From assembly GCA_031213475.1 (NCBI GenBank), contig JARUPZ010000006.1:1-64000 (forward strand): DNA of 64,000 nt, given 5' to 3'. A model generated the notes under the pieces. That model was not told the origin of the DNA, did no database searches, and saw only the letters and a list, made by a program, of their open reading frames with translations. Made by a program: the position numbers and the translations under genes. This stretch comes from Nereocystis luetkeana (taxonomy: Eukaryota; Sar; Phaeophyceae; Laminariales; Laminariaceae). Positions 36,321 to 46,800 of the stretch are shown piece after piece. Numbering within the stretch: position 1 is the stretch's first letter; the number at the start of each line of letters is the position of its first letter.

Positions 36321-36738
36321 CGTAGCGTGCGAACCTGCAATCTGCCAAGATCTGCGCATCCTCTATTAAATAGTGTTCCTCCCTTCTTGATTTCTTGCTC
36401 TCTATTGCTTTCTTGCCTGACTTGAACTTTTTCTCTCTCTTCTCTTTTGGATTTTATAAACTTAAGAAATACGTCAGCTGTGAGTTCGACTGACTACATA
36501 CAAGTTGGTCCTCAACTTTTGAATTTGTGATTTTTTCGATTTTGATTTTGATTTTTCGACGTCGAGTTGTAATTTTCATCCTGTCTATTTTTTCTGGGTA
36601 GTATGTGGTCTTCTCGGTTTCTGTGGCGACGCGTACAGCGTATGCACGTCTATCTGATACGTACGTGCTCGGACCTGCCTCTTTATGTTTTGTCTGATGA
36701 GGTGTAGATGTGCTTCGGTAGAATATTTATTATTATTA

Positions 36739-37540
36739 GGGCCGGTCTTATCGAGGGCGAAAAAAAACGAAATGAAAAAACGAAAAACAGAACTAAAGAG
36801 TACGTGAGTTTTATTGGTCAAATTGTAAAAATTAGAAGTAGAGTTCCCGATACCTCCGTTTTCGCATTTCGTTTTTTTCAAGTCCCGGAGGACTTAAAAA
36901 AAAACGAAATGGGTGCCAAATAAACGAAATATGGGACACCCAGGGTCGAAGAGGAACATAGGAGGAGCTCGACGCGTTGGGATGAAGTTCCGATAAAGTT
37001 TCTACGACCGGTTGGCAAGCGCACGATGGCCGAGGTAGTGCATATGGCTGCCACGCGGCTTGTCTGCTGACGGCGCGAGCACATATGGGTAGGGAATCAC
37101 CATGGGGTGCCCTCCTAAGAGACCGGGGGATCAGGAAGTGGCTGTGGCGGTATATTTTTGGACATGAGTCCCACTCAACATTCAAACGTCTGCCATCGAA
37201 CAGCGATGGCCGATACACAAGTTCTAGAGCACTCCGTAGGTAGCGGGTTGGACCACGAGAACCGCCTGCTGTGGAGGGTGCCTTGCGTGTGCGAGGTGTG
37301 TCTATCCACCGTCGCTGCCGAGCGCTATCGCCGGAAACCACGTGCTGTGGCGGTTGAGTCATTCCTAAAATTGCCCCGCGTGAAAATTCGACTAGGCTTC
37401 TTATTTTTGTTTCGTTTTTTGTTTCGTTTTTTTTGCCCTCGTTAGGACTCCACCTACCTGCTGTTTTTCGCCAAAAACGAAAGTATGTTCGTTTTATTTC
37501 GTTTTTTTCCCGTTTATTTTGCCCTCGATAAGACCGGCCC
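36739..37540. mobile_element. Harbinger-like TIR element H1 (802 bp)
   Basis: Terminal inverted repeats start GGGCCGGTCTTATCGAGGGC at both ends and are flanked by an exact TTA at 36736-36738 and 37541-37543. A 3-bp TWA target duplication with G/C-rich TIRs is the signature of PIF/Harbinger. The GC-rich interior has open frames on both strands (for example minus 37362-36832) but no DDE transposase I can recognise, so it is non-autonomous. Confidence 0.85.
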
Positions 37541-37689
37541 TTAGTTAAGTATTCATCCTGTGTGCTATTCTTTGCTTGCTTTATTTTTCCAATGTATTTT
37601 TTCCACTGAGTTATGATTTATTCGAGCCTGTCCTGCGACCACGGACACACGGACTGCGTTGTATTGTTGTTGTTGTTGTTGTTGTTTTT

Positions 37690-37817
37690 TTTTGTTTGCT
37701 CATCCCATTTATTATCTTCGCACGTCTTCTTCTCTCTCTCCTTCCAACTCGTAACTCTGATCCGGGGTCACATAGCAGGCTCTTCTACCCCCTTCCCGCT
37801 ACGGTACGTGCCTTTAT
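37690..37817 (-). mobile_element. SINE-A copy 3, tail half only
   Basis: The tail-side 128 bp of SINE-A, from 'gctcatcccatttatt' to 'acggtacgtgcctttatt'. It stops exactly where TTAGGG-like sequence starts. Confidence 0.85.
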
Positions 37818-37840
37818 TAGGGTTAGGGATAGGGTTTGGG
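37817..37840 (+). repeat. Interstitial telomere-like repeats at a SINE breakpoint
   Basis: TTAGGGTTAGGGATAGGG followed by TTTGGG. The orientation is opposite to the terminal array. Confidence 0.8.
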
Positions 37841-38089
37841 TGATTGTAGAGATGAGTTTATGTGAGAACAACAACAAAACAACAACACATACGTATACGA
37901 GGTACAGCAGTATACTCGTACATATAACATACATTATATTTACTACATAAGTACCACGTACTTACGTCGTACATCAGTAATATTGTTCAGAATTATCATT
38001 GTTCATTGCTGTTCATGATGTCATGAGCGGAAAAAACAATGATTCTTGTGATTTCTTTTGGCTAAACACCGCGTACCTGGTACCTGGTA

Positions 38090-39680
38090 TGTGTTTGACT
38101 TGGTTTAACATACGGTGTTCGCGATGTTCAGAATTTGGTTTGTTGTTTTATCTTTCGAATTGGGTTGTTGTTATTATTTTTCTCTGAGACGTGGGAGGGA
38201 GTTTTCCATTGTTCGGCATGCAACCGACGTCACGGACGGTTTTCCATGTTCATCCCGACACTCTGTTACTCCGTGTAATAGCCCCTATTACTCCCTGTAT
38301 TAGTCCTATTACTCCCTCCCTTCGCCCCCCTCGACTGGGGCCTACTGTGCGGTCTCGGACGACCGAGTACCCCAAATGGTCTCCGACCATTCCAACTCCT
38401 GACAGTATCGTACAGATTAACAGAATGTTGTTACTTCGTAGCAACTCCTTTCCTCCACCTTCGAAAGAAAAGGGGTGGGTGGGCGGGAGAAACTACGGAA
38501 GCTCTGATAGATTGATCTTCAATTTTCCAGGTCCTTGCTCTTGATCACGTAGTTCACTAGTCAGCTAAGGTCGCGCGCTTCCCGCTTGAGGTTGCTGTGC
38601 TTGTCGAACTGTGTGAGAATGATCTGGTGAGCGAGCTCTCTTCTTTGTTTACCGGGTATTTAAATCTTAGAATCATATCAACGACATCGTACCTTTCGTT
38701 TCGGCTAGGCCCTGACCCCTGACCTCCTCAGGGATATACATGTCGTATGTGATGTTTTTCGCTCATTACTCATAGAATATTTCAAACTCTAAATTCGCAA
38801 TTCGCCCGTCCACAACAAACGGATTGTTTCTCGATCTGTTCCAGAGTCTCCTCACAAGCCTTCCCTTTGTTGTTTTATCTTTCGAATTGGGTTATTGTTA
38901 TTCTTTTTCTCTGAGACGTGGGAGGGAGTTTTCCATTGTTCGGCATGCAACCGACGTCAGGGACGGTTTTCCATGTTCATACCGACACCCTGTTACTCCG
39001 TGTAACAGCCGCATTACTCCGTGTAATAGCCCCTATGAGTTCATGTAATAGTCCTATTACTCCCTCCCTTCGCCCCCCTCGACTGGGGCCTACTGCTGTG
39101 CGGTCTCGGACGACCGAGTACCCCAAATGGTCTCAGACCATTCCAACTCCCTCAAATCCGAGGTATTCCCGATACTTTACAGTCTTCCCCAGACCGTATC
39201 CTGGCCGGGTTGTCTCTGAAACCCCCCTCCTGTGTCCGCCAGTTTCCGCGACACCCGACTGATGTCCTCTATATTGAGATGCGTTTATATCTTATGCCCC
39301 CGAATCTTCCTTCCCTTTGAATTACCCGCTCCGACACGGTTTCTCCCGCTGCGAGCGTCGAGCCCCCCCCGATACGGAGCGAATGTAATGTGAACTCGTC
39401 GAGGTTCCACCCTGACTCCGTGACGATCTCTCTAAGCGCCTGGGTTGCTTGGCCGTATCACCACGTTTCAACATTACCCTTGCTACGGTACGAGGAAAGA
39501 GGTGCGTGTTCGGGCAGCATGAAGTGACACGACATCAGTTCCATCACAGAGCGACGACAGCCCCGTCGCTCATAAATCATAGAATATTTCAACTTCTAAA
39601 TTCGCACTTCGCCCCTTCACAAAAAAACCCGGATTGTTTCCCGATCTGTTCCAGAGTTTCCTCACAAGCCTTCCCTTTGG
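38090..39680 (+). repeat. Large direct duplication, unit about 0.75-0.8 kb
   Basis: The block 38130-38400 recurs at 38865-39145 ('gagacgtgggagggag', 'cggcatgcaaccgacgtca', 'cgactggggcctactg'). The block 38768-38870 recurs at 39575-39680 ('tcatagaatatttcaa', 'gatctgttccagag'). No TIRs, LTR ends or coding frame were seen. Confidence 0.8.
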
Positions 39681-39790
39681 CTCAAATCCACATATACCCT
39701 AAACATGTACCAGGTACCTGGTACCAGGTAGCCTACTGAAATACTTTCAAGAGTTGGCATGGCAGCAAATTGTATTATTGATAAGAGTAA

Positions 39791-39899
39791 TTTAACCCTT
39801 TTAGAACTCCAGTCCCATTTTGGGGACGAACAACTCAAATTCCAGGTAATTTTTCCCCAAATGTCCCCGAAACGAGATTGCAGTCCTAAAAGGGTTAAA
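39791..39899. mobile_element. 109-bp inverted-repeat element (MITE-like)
   Basis: Ends TTTAACCCTTTTAGAACT and AGTCCTAAAAGGGTTAAA are inverted repeats, and the similarity extends inward through 'ttggggacg' / 'tgtccccga'. It could form a long hairpin. The class is uncertain. Confidence 0.7.
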
Positions 39900-39953
39900 C
39901 AGACAGCAAACACGAGCAAGTTTGTGATCGATGTGCATGCACCCTCCCACTAA

Positions 39954-40820
39954 GGCCACTTCATATGCAGTCGGAAACCAGGATTGAAAAAGCCGGTTTC
40001 CGATCGGTTATTTTTCCGACTGGATTGCGAATAGCTACCATTCTTATCGTCCGTCGGATCGAATACACAGTTTTTGTGTTTTTTCTGGAGACCAGGAGAC
40101 GCTTCATGAAAGTGAGTGAGTCTAGCTTGACCACTGCCGTAGCACGGAGAAAAAAGGGTAGGGTAGACGGAAGTCGGTTCCAAACTGCTTCGCCGTCATG
40201 CTTGTGGGGTGAGAGAGGTCTTCATCCTCCAGCAGCTGCGCCCAACCACACATGCATGCTGATGTCTCGCTTCTTCCTCGAGCAGCGTGTTAGCCTCACA
40301 CGCGGGGCGTTCTCCTCCATCTCGTCCCCGAGGCCACCAAGACCCTGGGTTTCTTCGACAGTTGCCAAAGCTACAGCCAGCGCAGCAGTTGGCAAAAGGT
40401 CATCATCGGTGCCGCACACCGCGGCCATCGGGTGCAGCCTCGTGCTGCTGACGGGCATTGATGAGGATACATCACGCTGACTCGAGCCGAGCAGCAGCAG
40501 AAGTGACAGCAGCCAAGCCAGCGTCGCCGATAGTGTGTTGTGGTGTGGGGTTGTGTCGTATCATACGCTGTCGTGTAGTTTTGTGGGTGGGTGATACTCG
40601 TACGAGTATGCGGCTGGACTTTCTAACATTTCCGATACACGAATCCGACTGACGAGTTGGATCAGAAATCTCAGTTTTTTCGACTGTCTGGTCCAGTTGG
40701 AAATCATAATCGTTTTTTTTTAGGATTGAAAAGGCGCTTTTCCAACTGCATTAGCTTTTTTTGTCTCCAATCGAAGACCGGTTTTTTCAATCCTAGTTTC
40801 CCACTCTATAAGAAGTGGCC
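39954..40820. mobile_element. Harbinger-like TIR element H2 (867 bp)
   Basis: It starts GGCCACTTCATATGCAGT and ends with the inverted GAAGTGGCC, with TAA on both sides (39951-39953 and 40821-40823). Similarity between the ends continues for about 45 bp (aggattgaaaaa). The 3-bp TWA duplication and GGCC ends fit PIF/Harbinger. Its interior is GC-rich between about 40150 and 40560. A minus-strand frame (40458-40222, starting MPVSSTRLHP) is unidentified. Confidence 0.85.
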
Positions 40821-41419
40821 TAAGGGACAAACCTTTTTCGTCCGACCACTGCTGATGTACGAAGTACAATTTTTAAGTGGGTGTAGCAGTGTTGCGTACG
40901 ATGTCTTTGGAGTACCGGGTATAAGCGGAGTCTTCGACCCAAAGGAACGCACTCTCTGGAAAAATGTTATCATATCGATTGGCCCTTCTGGTACTGCTTG
41001 CCCGATTTGGGCACGAACCATGTACGTGTCGTGATTTGAGTGGTTTGTCCCGAAAGTGGACTGCAGCCGTGACTTCAAGCAGAGCCCTTTTGGCTTGCAA
41101 ACAGCAGTAAGTGTACCTCAACTTGGTTTCTTCGGTGCATGGACAGGCCCTGGCCCCTAAAATACCGATATTTACTGCGCTCGGGGGTATCGTTTGCCCT
41201 TCGCATCACCAGACGCACGGGTGATGGTAATACTTTGAAAGGTGATGGAGTCGAACTTCTGGCTAGTTCAACGGGTAGATGAATCGACATAGATGCCAAG
41301 AACATACATGCATGATGTTTATGGGCGAGTTTCGATATGGTTATGGCTGAGAACCTACTGCTGTACGAAATAAAGAAAAAAGAAAAAAAAAAGTGATGTA
41401 TGTACTGCACTCTTAATAC

Positions 41420-41545
41420 CTATCAAGATCAATTTCGTGGATTCAAGTCTCACCGAGTGCATGCTCGTAGAGGCCTATTCTTGCAGAGAAAATTGATTAG
41501 CGGAAAGCGCGAGACAGTGAGTTTAGCTACATTCGATGAAAACGG
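41420..41545 (+). mobile_element. SINE-B copy, 5' half
   Basis: Matches 34600-34720 ('ctatcaagatcaatttcgtg', B box region, 'gattagcggaaagcgcgag'). It lacks the 3' half and the poly(A). Confidence 0.75.
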
Positions 41546-41589
41546 AAAGCATACGAACTCTGGAAGAGCAGGTATCAGCTGCGCGGACG

Positions 41590-41900
41590 TTTTTTTTGTT
41601 TCTTGTTTTTTTTTCAATCATGACTTTTACTCCCCAGCCTAGCTCGTAGGAGGTTGGCGATTTTCTGGACAAGCGGTGGTCACAGGTGTCGTCCCTTCTC
41701 TCCCCCGGTACGTTCCTTTATTCTTTGTCACGCGTAGGTCTCAGCATTCCCACTGCTCGTCGATTTTTATCGAATGTAGCTACCTCATGATCTCGCGCTT
41801 TCCGCTAATTTAATTAATTTTCTATGCAAGAAAAAGCCCCGCCGAGCATGCACTCATTGAGACTTCAACCCACGAAATTGATTTCGATACGCAGCCTTTT
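41590..41900 (-). mobile_element. SINE-B copy, near full length
   Basis: A reverse-strand copy, with 'cagcctagctcgtagg' near 41635 and the head near 41890. Together with the plus-strand piece at 41420 it forms an imperfect inverted pair. Confidence 0.8.
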
Positions 41901-42080
41901 TGAAGTCCTTGCGTCATTTTTTTTTTTTTTTTTTTTATCTCAGATTTTTGTTTTTTTGGTTTCATTGTCTTTTTGCTCTTATTTTTTCCGGTCTTGCTTG
42001 TGTTGTCGTGTTCTCGTACCCGGTACGCTGACATTTCACTTGCTGACACTTGAATTTACGATTTAGTTTTATTTTTTGTC

Positions 42081-42100
42081 TTAGGGTTAGGGTAAGGGTT
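42081..42100 (+). repeat. Interstitial telomere-like repeat
   Basis: TTAGGGTTAGGGTAAGGG, about 3.3 degenerate units. Confidence 0.75.
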
Positions 42101-42104
42101 CCTC

Positions 42105-42235
42105 TGTATCACAGCTTGTGACCACAGAATCAGTATCTCTCTATTAATGGGATAGAAAATCAGGACGGACACTGGGTGTACTGATGAAGCTGGGTAGAAA
42201 GTACGATTTAATGTAAAGACATCAACAACTGGTTT
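42105..42235 (-). repeat. Dispersed repeat C, diverged fragment
   Basis: Shares 'tgtgaccacagaa', 'agtatctct' and 'cggacactgg' with the better copies near 44840, 45770 and 47720. Confidence 0.5.
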
Positions 42236-43861
42236 GTATCAGGTACATCAGTAGTAGGAGGTACGAGGTGTGGTGTTTCACTCTTACATACCAGGTACCA
42301 GGTATCACACCTGGTTCGTCCGACCTGGACATCCCAGATTTGGTTACAGCAGTAGTATGAAGCTGCCTCTAGGGACCAAAACGTGGGGGTAAAATACCTC
42401 AGTTGCGAATGCCTCGAGGGTATTGGGATTGGGGCGCGGCACATGGGTGGGACAATATACCCACGTGGCTCCTTTGTATTGATGAAACTCGAGAAAAACA
42501 AGCTCTATCCCGTACCTGGTTTGCATTAAATTACACGGCAGTACGTCTCTGCGTATAGCGGGCAGAGTCTCTTCTCTATGGGTGCAACACGCACACGAAA
42601 ACCGACTGCATCTGCGTCGTATTGAGATTATGTTTATCGTTGCTACCACTCATTCAGGAATGACTCACATTCGACCTGGCGATAGCGTCGAAGTGACGCA
42701 AAGAACAACACAGCCGCGCAGCGAGGTATTAAATCCCTGTCGATGACGAAGCACCAAACAAGACGACGACGGATGTATGCAGTACCTGTAATGAAGGACC
42801 ACTTCAGCACTGCTGCTGAGGGTGTGGATGGACGATCTATTATACCAGGTATATAGTAGCCGTGCGGTTTGATGGGTTGTATTTACGAGTACGTATATGT
42901 ATGGGATAACTGGTTCTGGGCCCGGCGGATTGCTCCGATCCCACACGTGACCAAAGTTGTAGAGTTCCACTCGTTTTCGACTGTATGGTTGACAGACTCT
43001 GTATGACGAACGAACAACCTAACCAAAACGAAACGAAAGCGGAGGGAGACAGCTAAACAGGACGCAGAAACAACGAGAGAAAAAGACGAGAAAAATATGT
43101 GTATGGATACGTGATTCACATATGTGACGTATAGTATGTAATTTCGATATAATATATGTGCTAAAATTTGCCTTTTTTCTGAGAAAGGCACGGGGCACGG
43201 TGTTCTGAGCCAAACCAGCCCTACTGAGGAAAGGCTAGCTGCCTGACGCTGAAAGAGGCCTCTCGGGGGCTCTAAAGGCATATGCTTTCAGTGATACTCC
43301 CAAGAATAAGGGACGGGGGGTTACACCTTTGGGTCGCAGCAGACAACTGTGCTGCACATTTTTTCTTTCTTGCGCTGATTCTTTTGTGATTTTCACTTTA
43401 TTTGTTTCTCTTCCTTTTTTTATTGATAAGCCGTATTGAAGGAGTCGTGTGGCGTGGTTGGATGACGAACCTGCTCTGCTCGTTTCGTCTTGTCTGACGC
43501 CAAGGGGCTGGACATAGTTGACGAACGCAGGGCGGAGACGGCAGTCTGGGTAGCAAGGTACCGGGCGGATTAGCAGGGAGAACCTGGCTATTGTGAAGGT
43601 CTTAGTCCGTTGGGCTAAAGGTAAAAGGTTAAACAATCGTCTACCTAATCTTAACCCTCATAACACTCTCCCCCCCTGGAACGGACCGGATTATACGGGT
43701 CGACGCGCCACCAAGCGCGGTTCCAATCTTCAGTAAGCCTCATAACACTATACAACTCGTGCCACAAACTGCTGCCGCCACCTGGGTGGTGCTTTGGGCT
43801 TTGGTCTGCCTGTTATGTCCCCTTTCTTATTTTTCCTTGGTTTTTTGTCCTACTCTTTTTT
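42236..43861. other. Intergenic; no confident gene
   Basis: Small open frames only. 'cctcataacact' occurs twice (43659 and 43739). I looked for LTR ends here because of the 'cataacactctcccccc' sequence but found no matching second LTR. Confidence 0.4.
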
Positions 43862-44199
43862 CTTTTATTTTTTTCTCATCCCATTCATTATCTTCGCACA
43901 TCTTCTTCTCTCTCTCCTTCCAACTCGTAACTCAGATCCGGGGTTACATAGTAGGCTCTTCTCCCCCCTTCCCGCTACGGTACGTGCCTCCATTTTTATC
44001 GCGAGAAGATTCAAGCCTTTTCTTCCCTCGTCGACTCGCATCGAATTGTGCCTACCCACGCTGCAAGGCGCTCTCAACAATTGAATCCTTTCTTATTTCT
44101 ATGTTTGCAAATAAAGTCAAAGTCCGACCCACCTGGGGCTCGAACCCAGGACTCAAACAAGTAGAATTCGAGGTTAACAACTTGAACCACCGAGGCGAC
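43862..44199 (-). mobile_element. SINE-A copy 4 (left arm of palindrome)
   Basis: Full-length minus-strand copy with its head at 44199. It carries the A and B boxes and the body, and has an A-rich tail at 43862. It faces copy 5 across about 10 bp. Confidence 0.9.
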
Positions 44200-44209
44200 G
44201 GGGAGAGCC

Positions 44210-44552
44210 GGTCGCCCCGGTGGTTCAAGTTGTTAACCTCGAATTCTACTTGTTTGAGTCCTGGGTTCGAGCCCCAGGTGGGTCGGACTTTGACTTTATT
44301 TGCAAACATAAAAAAAAGAAAGGATTCAATTGTTGAGAGCGCCTTGCAGCGTGGGTAGGCACAATTCGATGCGAGTCGACGAGGGAAGAAACGGCTGAAA
44401 TCTTCTCGCGATAAAAATGAAGGCACGTACCGTAGCGGGAAGGGGGGAGAAGAGCCTACTATGTGACCCCGGATCTGAGTTACGAGTTGGAAGGAGAGAG
44501 AGAAGAAGATGTGCGAAGATAATGAATGGGATGAGAAAAAACAAAAAAAAAA
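44210..44552 (+). mobile_element. SINE-A copy 5 (right arm of palindrome)
   Basis: The head is GGTCGCCCCGGTGGTTCAAG (A box TGGTTCAAGTTG) and the B box is GGTTCGAGCCC. The body is followed by a tail of A-rich sequence (GATGAGAAAAAACAAAAA). The 5' end resembles a tRNA with cloverleaf-like spacing, which identifies the family as a tRNA-derived SINE. Confidence 0.9.
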
Positions 44553-44950
44553 GTGTTGGCCATCTCTCCTGCCTGCGGGGGAGGGGGGGGGCGCGACAGA
44601 TTGTTTCTTCTGGTTTCTTCCATCTTTTTTCTTCTTTTCTTTCGATTTGTCTTTGTTTTTGTTTCCTCTTCGATTGTTTCCTTTCGTTTTTCCTATAATG
44701 TTTACGTCGTGCCTGTCGTATCTAGTGTTTATTAGTAGTATCATGGCATGGCATTCCATTTCCCACTGCTGTGCTTACTGCATACGGGGGAACAGAGTAA
44801 CTCTGTGGAGTAGCTTTAAAACCACATAATAAGTTGTACTCGTATCTCTTCTAAAACAGGATTGAAGAATCGGCACGGACACTGGTTGTGCTGGATGTCG
44901 ACGGGAAGAAAGAACGGTTTAAAGTGAAGAACACACACACACACTTGTTC
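44553..44950 (-). repeat. Dispersed repeat C, copy 1
   Basis: Reverse-orientation copy of a ~400-bp repeat also at 45667 and 47612. One end is an (AC)n/(GT)n run. The middle contains 'cgtgcctgtcgtatctagt' and 'attgaagaatcggcac', and the other end has a poly-G run with 'ctgcctgcgggg'. No terminal inverted repeat or coding domain is visible, and the class is unknown. Confidence 0.75.
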
Positions 44951-45154
44951 GAGCTGAGTGGCATGCTGCGCCACAATTGTGGTGTTCGACGCGGCGCCAG
45001 GAAGGACTCGGCGAGTGGTGGTGCCTCAGCGAGCGGTGGTGCCTCAGCGAGCGGTCGTGCCTCACCGAGGGGTGGTGCCCTTGCGCCCCCGGTTGAGGTG
45101 GAGGACAGTGGAGATGATGGGGAGGGAGAGGAAGAGGAAAGCGTGGGCATGTAG
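44888..45154 (+). CDS. Small open frame with 18-bp tandem repeats (doubtful)
   Basis: An 88-codon frame begins inside repeat C and ends with an acidic stretch (EDSGDDGEGEEEE). Its middle is made of about four 18-bp units (45008-45080) encoding SGGASA repeats. No family was recognised; it may be chance. Confidence 0.25.
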   Translation: MLDVDGKKERFKVKNTHTHLFELSGMLRHNCGVRRGARKDSASGGASASGGASASGRASPRGGALAPPVEVEDSGDDGEGEEEESVGM

Positions 45155-45604
45155 TTCCTCCGCCGTAGCGGGAATCCGGGAATCGAAGGCCCAAGGCCTC
45201 GAGCGCGTTGTTTCCCTGCCCTCGTGAACGTATGATAGCTCTAAGAATCATCGTAGTGTAGTAGTTGTTGGATACACACCATGCACGGTGTTTCGTAAAC
45301 GGTTGCGCGTGGTTCTGTATTACAACAAAAAAAAGTCGCAGTTAAGCTCAACTAGACTATTATACCGGTAGTGGCACAGTGTAGTGCGCCACTTGGCCGG
45401 CAACCGGTACTTTCTTTCCTGTTTTCTGCTTGGGAGGGGATACACTGCGCTGTTGTCGTCGGGGCCAATGCTGAAAATACGATGACCCACCTAAAATATG
45501 CTCAATCGACGACGGTAATAGTACTCGTATTATTTTGAATAGTCTACCGCTGCATGCAATATATATATTTTTTTCTTGCATGTGCGCGCATCCACAGCGA
45601 GTAC

Positions 45605-46800
45605 TACCGCGGCATAATACCAGCCTTCAGGCCTTCATGCGGAAATGGCATACAGATGAGAAGGAGGCATCGTGTGTGTGTGTGTTCTTCACATTAAACC
45701 GTTCTTTCTACCCGTCGACATCCAGCACAACCAGTGTCCGTGCCGATTCTTCCATCCTAGAAGAGATACAAGTTCTGTGGTCACAAAGCTACGCCACAGA
45801 GATACTACGTTGCCACGTGTGCAGTGTGAACTGCAGTGGGCAATGCAAAGCCATGTCATCATACTAGATACGACAGGCACGACATACGCAATCTATGAAA
45901 TAGTGAAACGAAAAGAAACAATCAAAGAGAAAACAAAACAAGGTAGACAAGTCGAAAAAGAAAAAGAAGAAAAATGAAAGCAAAATCTAAGAGAAACAAT
46001 CTGTCGTGCCCCCCCCCCCGCAGGCGAGGTGGCCTACACTTGAAAAAGAACGAGCTGGAAAAAAGAAGAAATAACAAAAGACACCACTGCTTGTGAACAG
46101 AGTAAGACAAGAGGCAGAACGGCATAGAATAGCTGCGACCACGACCACAGCCGTTGACGCCAACGCGAGTGTGCAGAATGGCAGGGAAGAGGGGGGGGGC
46201 GAAAGGGGGACGAGGGGGAATGGCGGGGGGGGGGAGGGGAGGCGGTCTGCCCAACAGACTGAAGCCTGGTTATGGCCATCATCGTCATGATGCACTCCTT
46301 TCTTTGGGACCCAAGTAACTAGCATGGTGCCATCTGGGCAACTTTGCGTGTCTGTATGCTCCAGTGCCTGCCTTTGGTATTTTCTTTCCCCCCCGCCCGT
46401 GATTATCGCTTTTTTGTCCCTTCTTTGTTTTCATTTTTCTTTCATTCCCGTTTGTACCTCTTTGTGTCTTTGTTAGTATGGTCCGTTTTGCCTTGCCTTT
46501 TTTCTTTTCTTTTTTTTTCGCGTTTTGCTATCTGCGTCTGTTTTAGTTTTGTTTTTGTTTTTGTTTTGCTTAGCTTCATCTTTTTTCAGGTTTTTTAGGT
46601 TTTTGTCTGCTATTAATAGTCTCCTTTTTTGCTTCCCTGGTGTCCGCAGTGGTGGAGTGCGTATGCCTGTTTTTTTGTTTTTTTTGCCTCTGTTTTTACT
46701 TGAGGTATTTCTTCCACTCCAGAGTTATTGGAGCCTGTCCTGCGACCACGGACTGCATTGAATTGTGAGTTAATGTGAGAACAACAACAACAACAACAAC
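45605..46800 (+). mobile_element. LINE 3' end with nested repeat C
   Basis: A short RT C-terminal piece (FMRKWHTDEKEAS) at about 45630-45666 is followed by the 3' UTR-like tail from 46105 to the (AAC)n end at 46800. Repeat C (45667-46085) splits the two parts. The uninterrupted arrangement is seen in the opposite-strand copy at 48671-49560. The tail 'gttaatgtgagaacaac' is shared by all copies. Confidence 0.75.
45667..46085 (+). repeat. Dispersed repeat C, copy 2, inserted in a LINE
   Basis: Begins with (GT)n and 'cttcacattaaaccg' and ends after 'ggcgaggtggcctacact' and 'aaaagaacgagctgg'. It interrupts LINE sequence after 'gaggcatc', and LINE-like 'gaggca' recurs at its other side, suggesting a short duplication or local rearrangement. 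Confidence 0.75.

Larger units (their letters stand above)
37595..37885 (+). mobile_element. LINE tail interrupted by a SINE-A piece and telomere motifs
   Basis: The LINE tail (gagcctgtcctgcgaccacg) reads up to about 37686. A SINE-A fragment (37690-37817, minus strand) and telomere-like bases (37817-37840) follow. The LINE tail then resumes with 'gagtttatgtgagaacaac' at about 37851-37885. This is a nested insertion. Confidence 0.7.

Noticed and set aside
36832-37362. 176-codon minus-strand frame inside Harbinger-like element H1
   Set aside because: Basic, low-information composition in GC-rich DNA, with no DDE transposase or Myb/SANT motif; not called as a gene.
43640-43760. Copia-type LTR end
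   Set aside because: The sequence 'cataacactctcccccc' suggested it, but no paired LTR or copia pol is present.
44212-44285. Genuine tRNA gene
   Set aside because: A and B boxes are present, but the acceptor stem does not pair well and the sequence recurs as the head of a SINE family.
44052-44759. 235-codon minus-strand frame
   Set aside because: It consists of SINE-A and repeat C sequence translated by chance.
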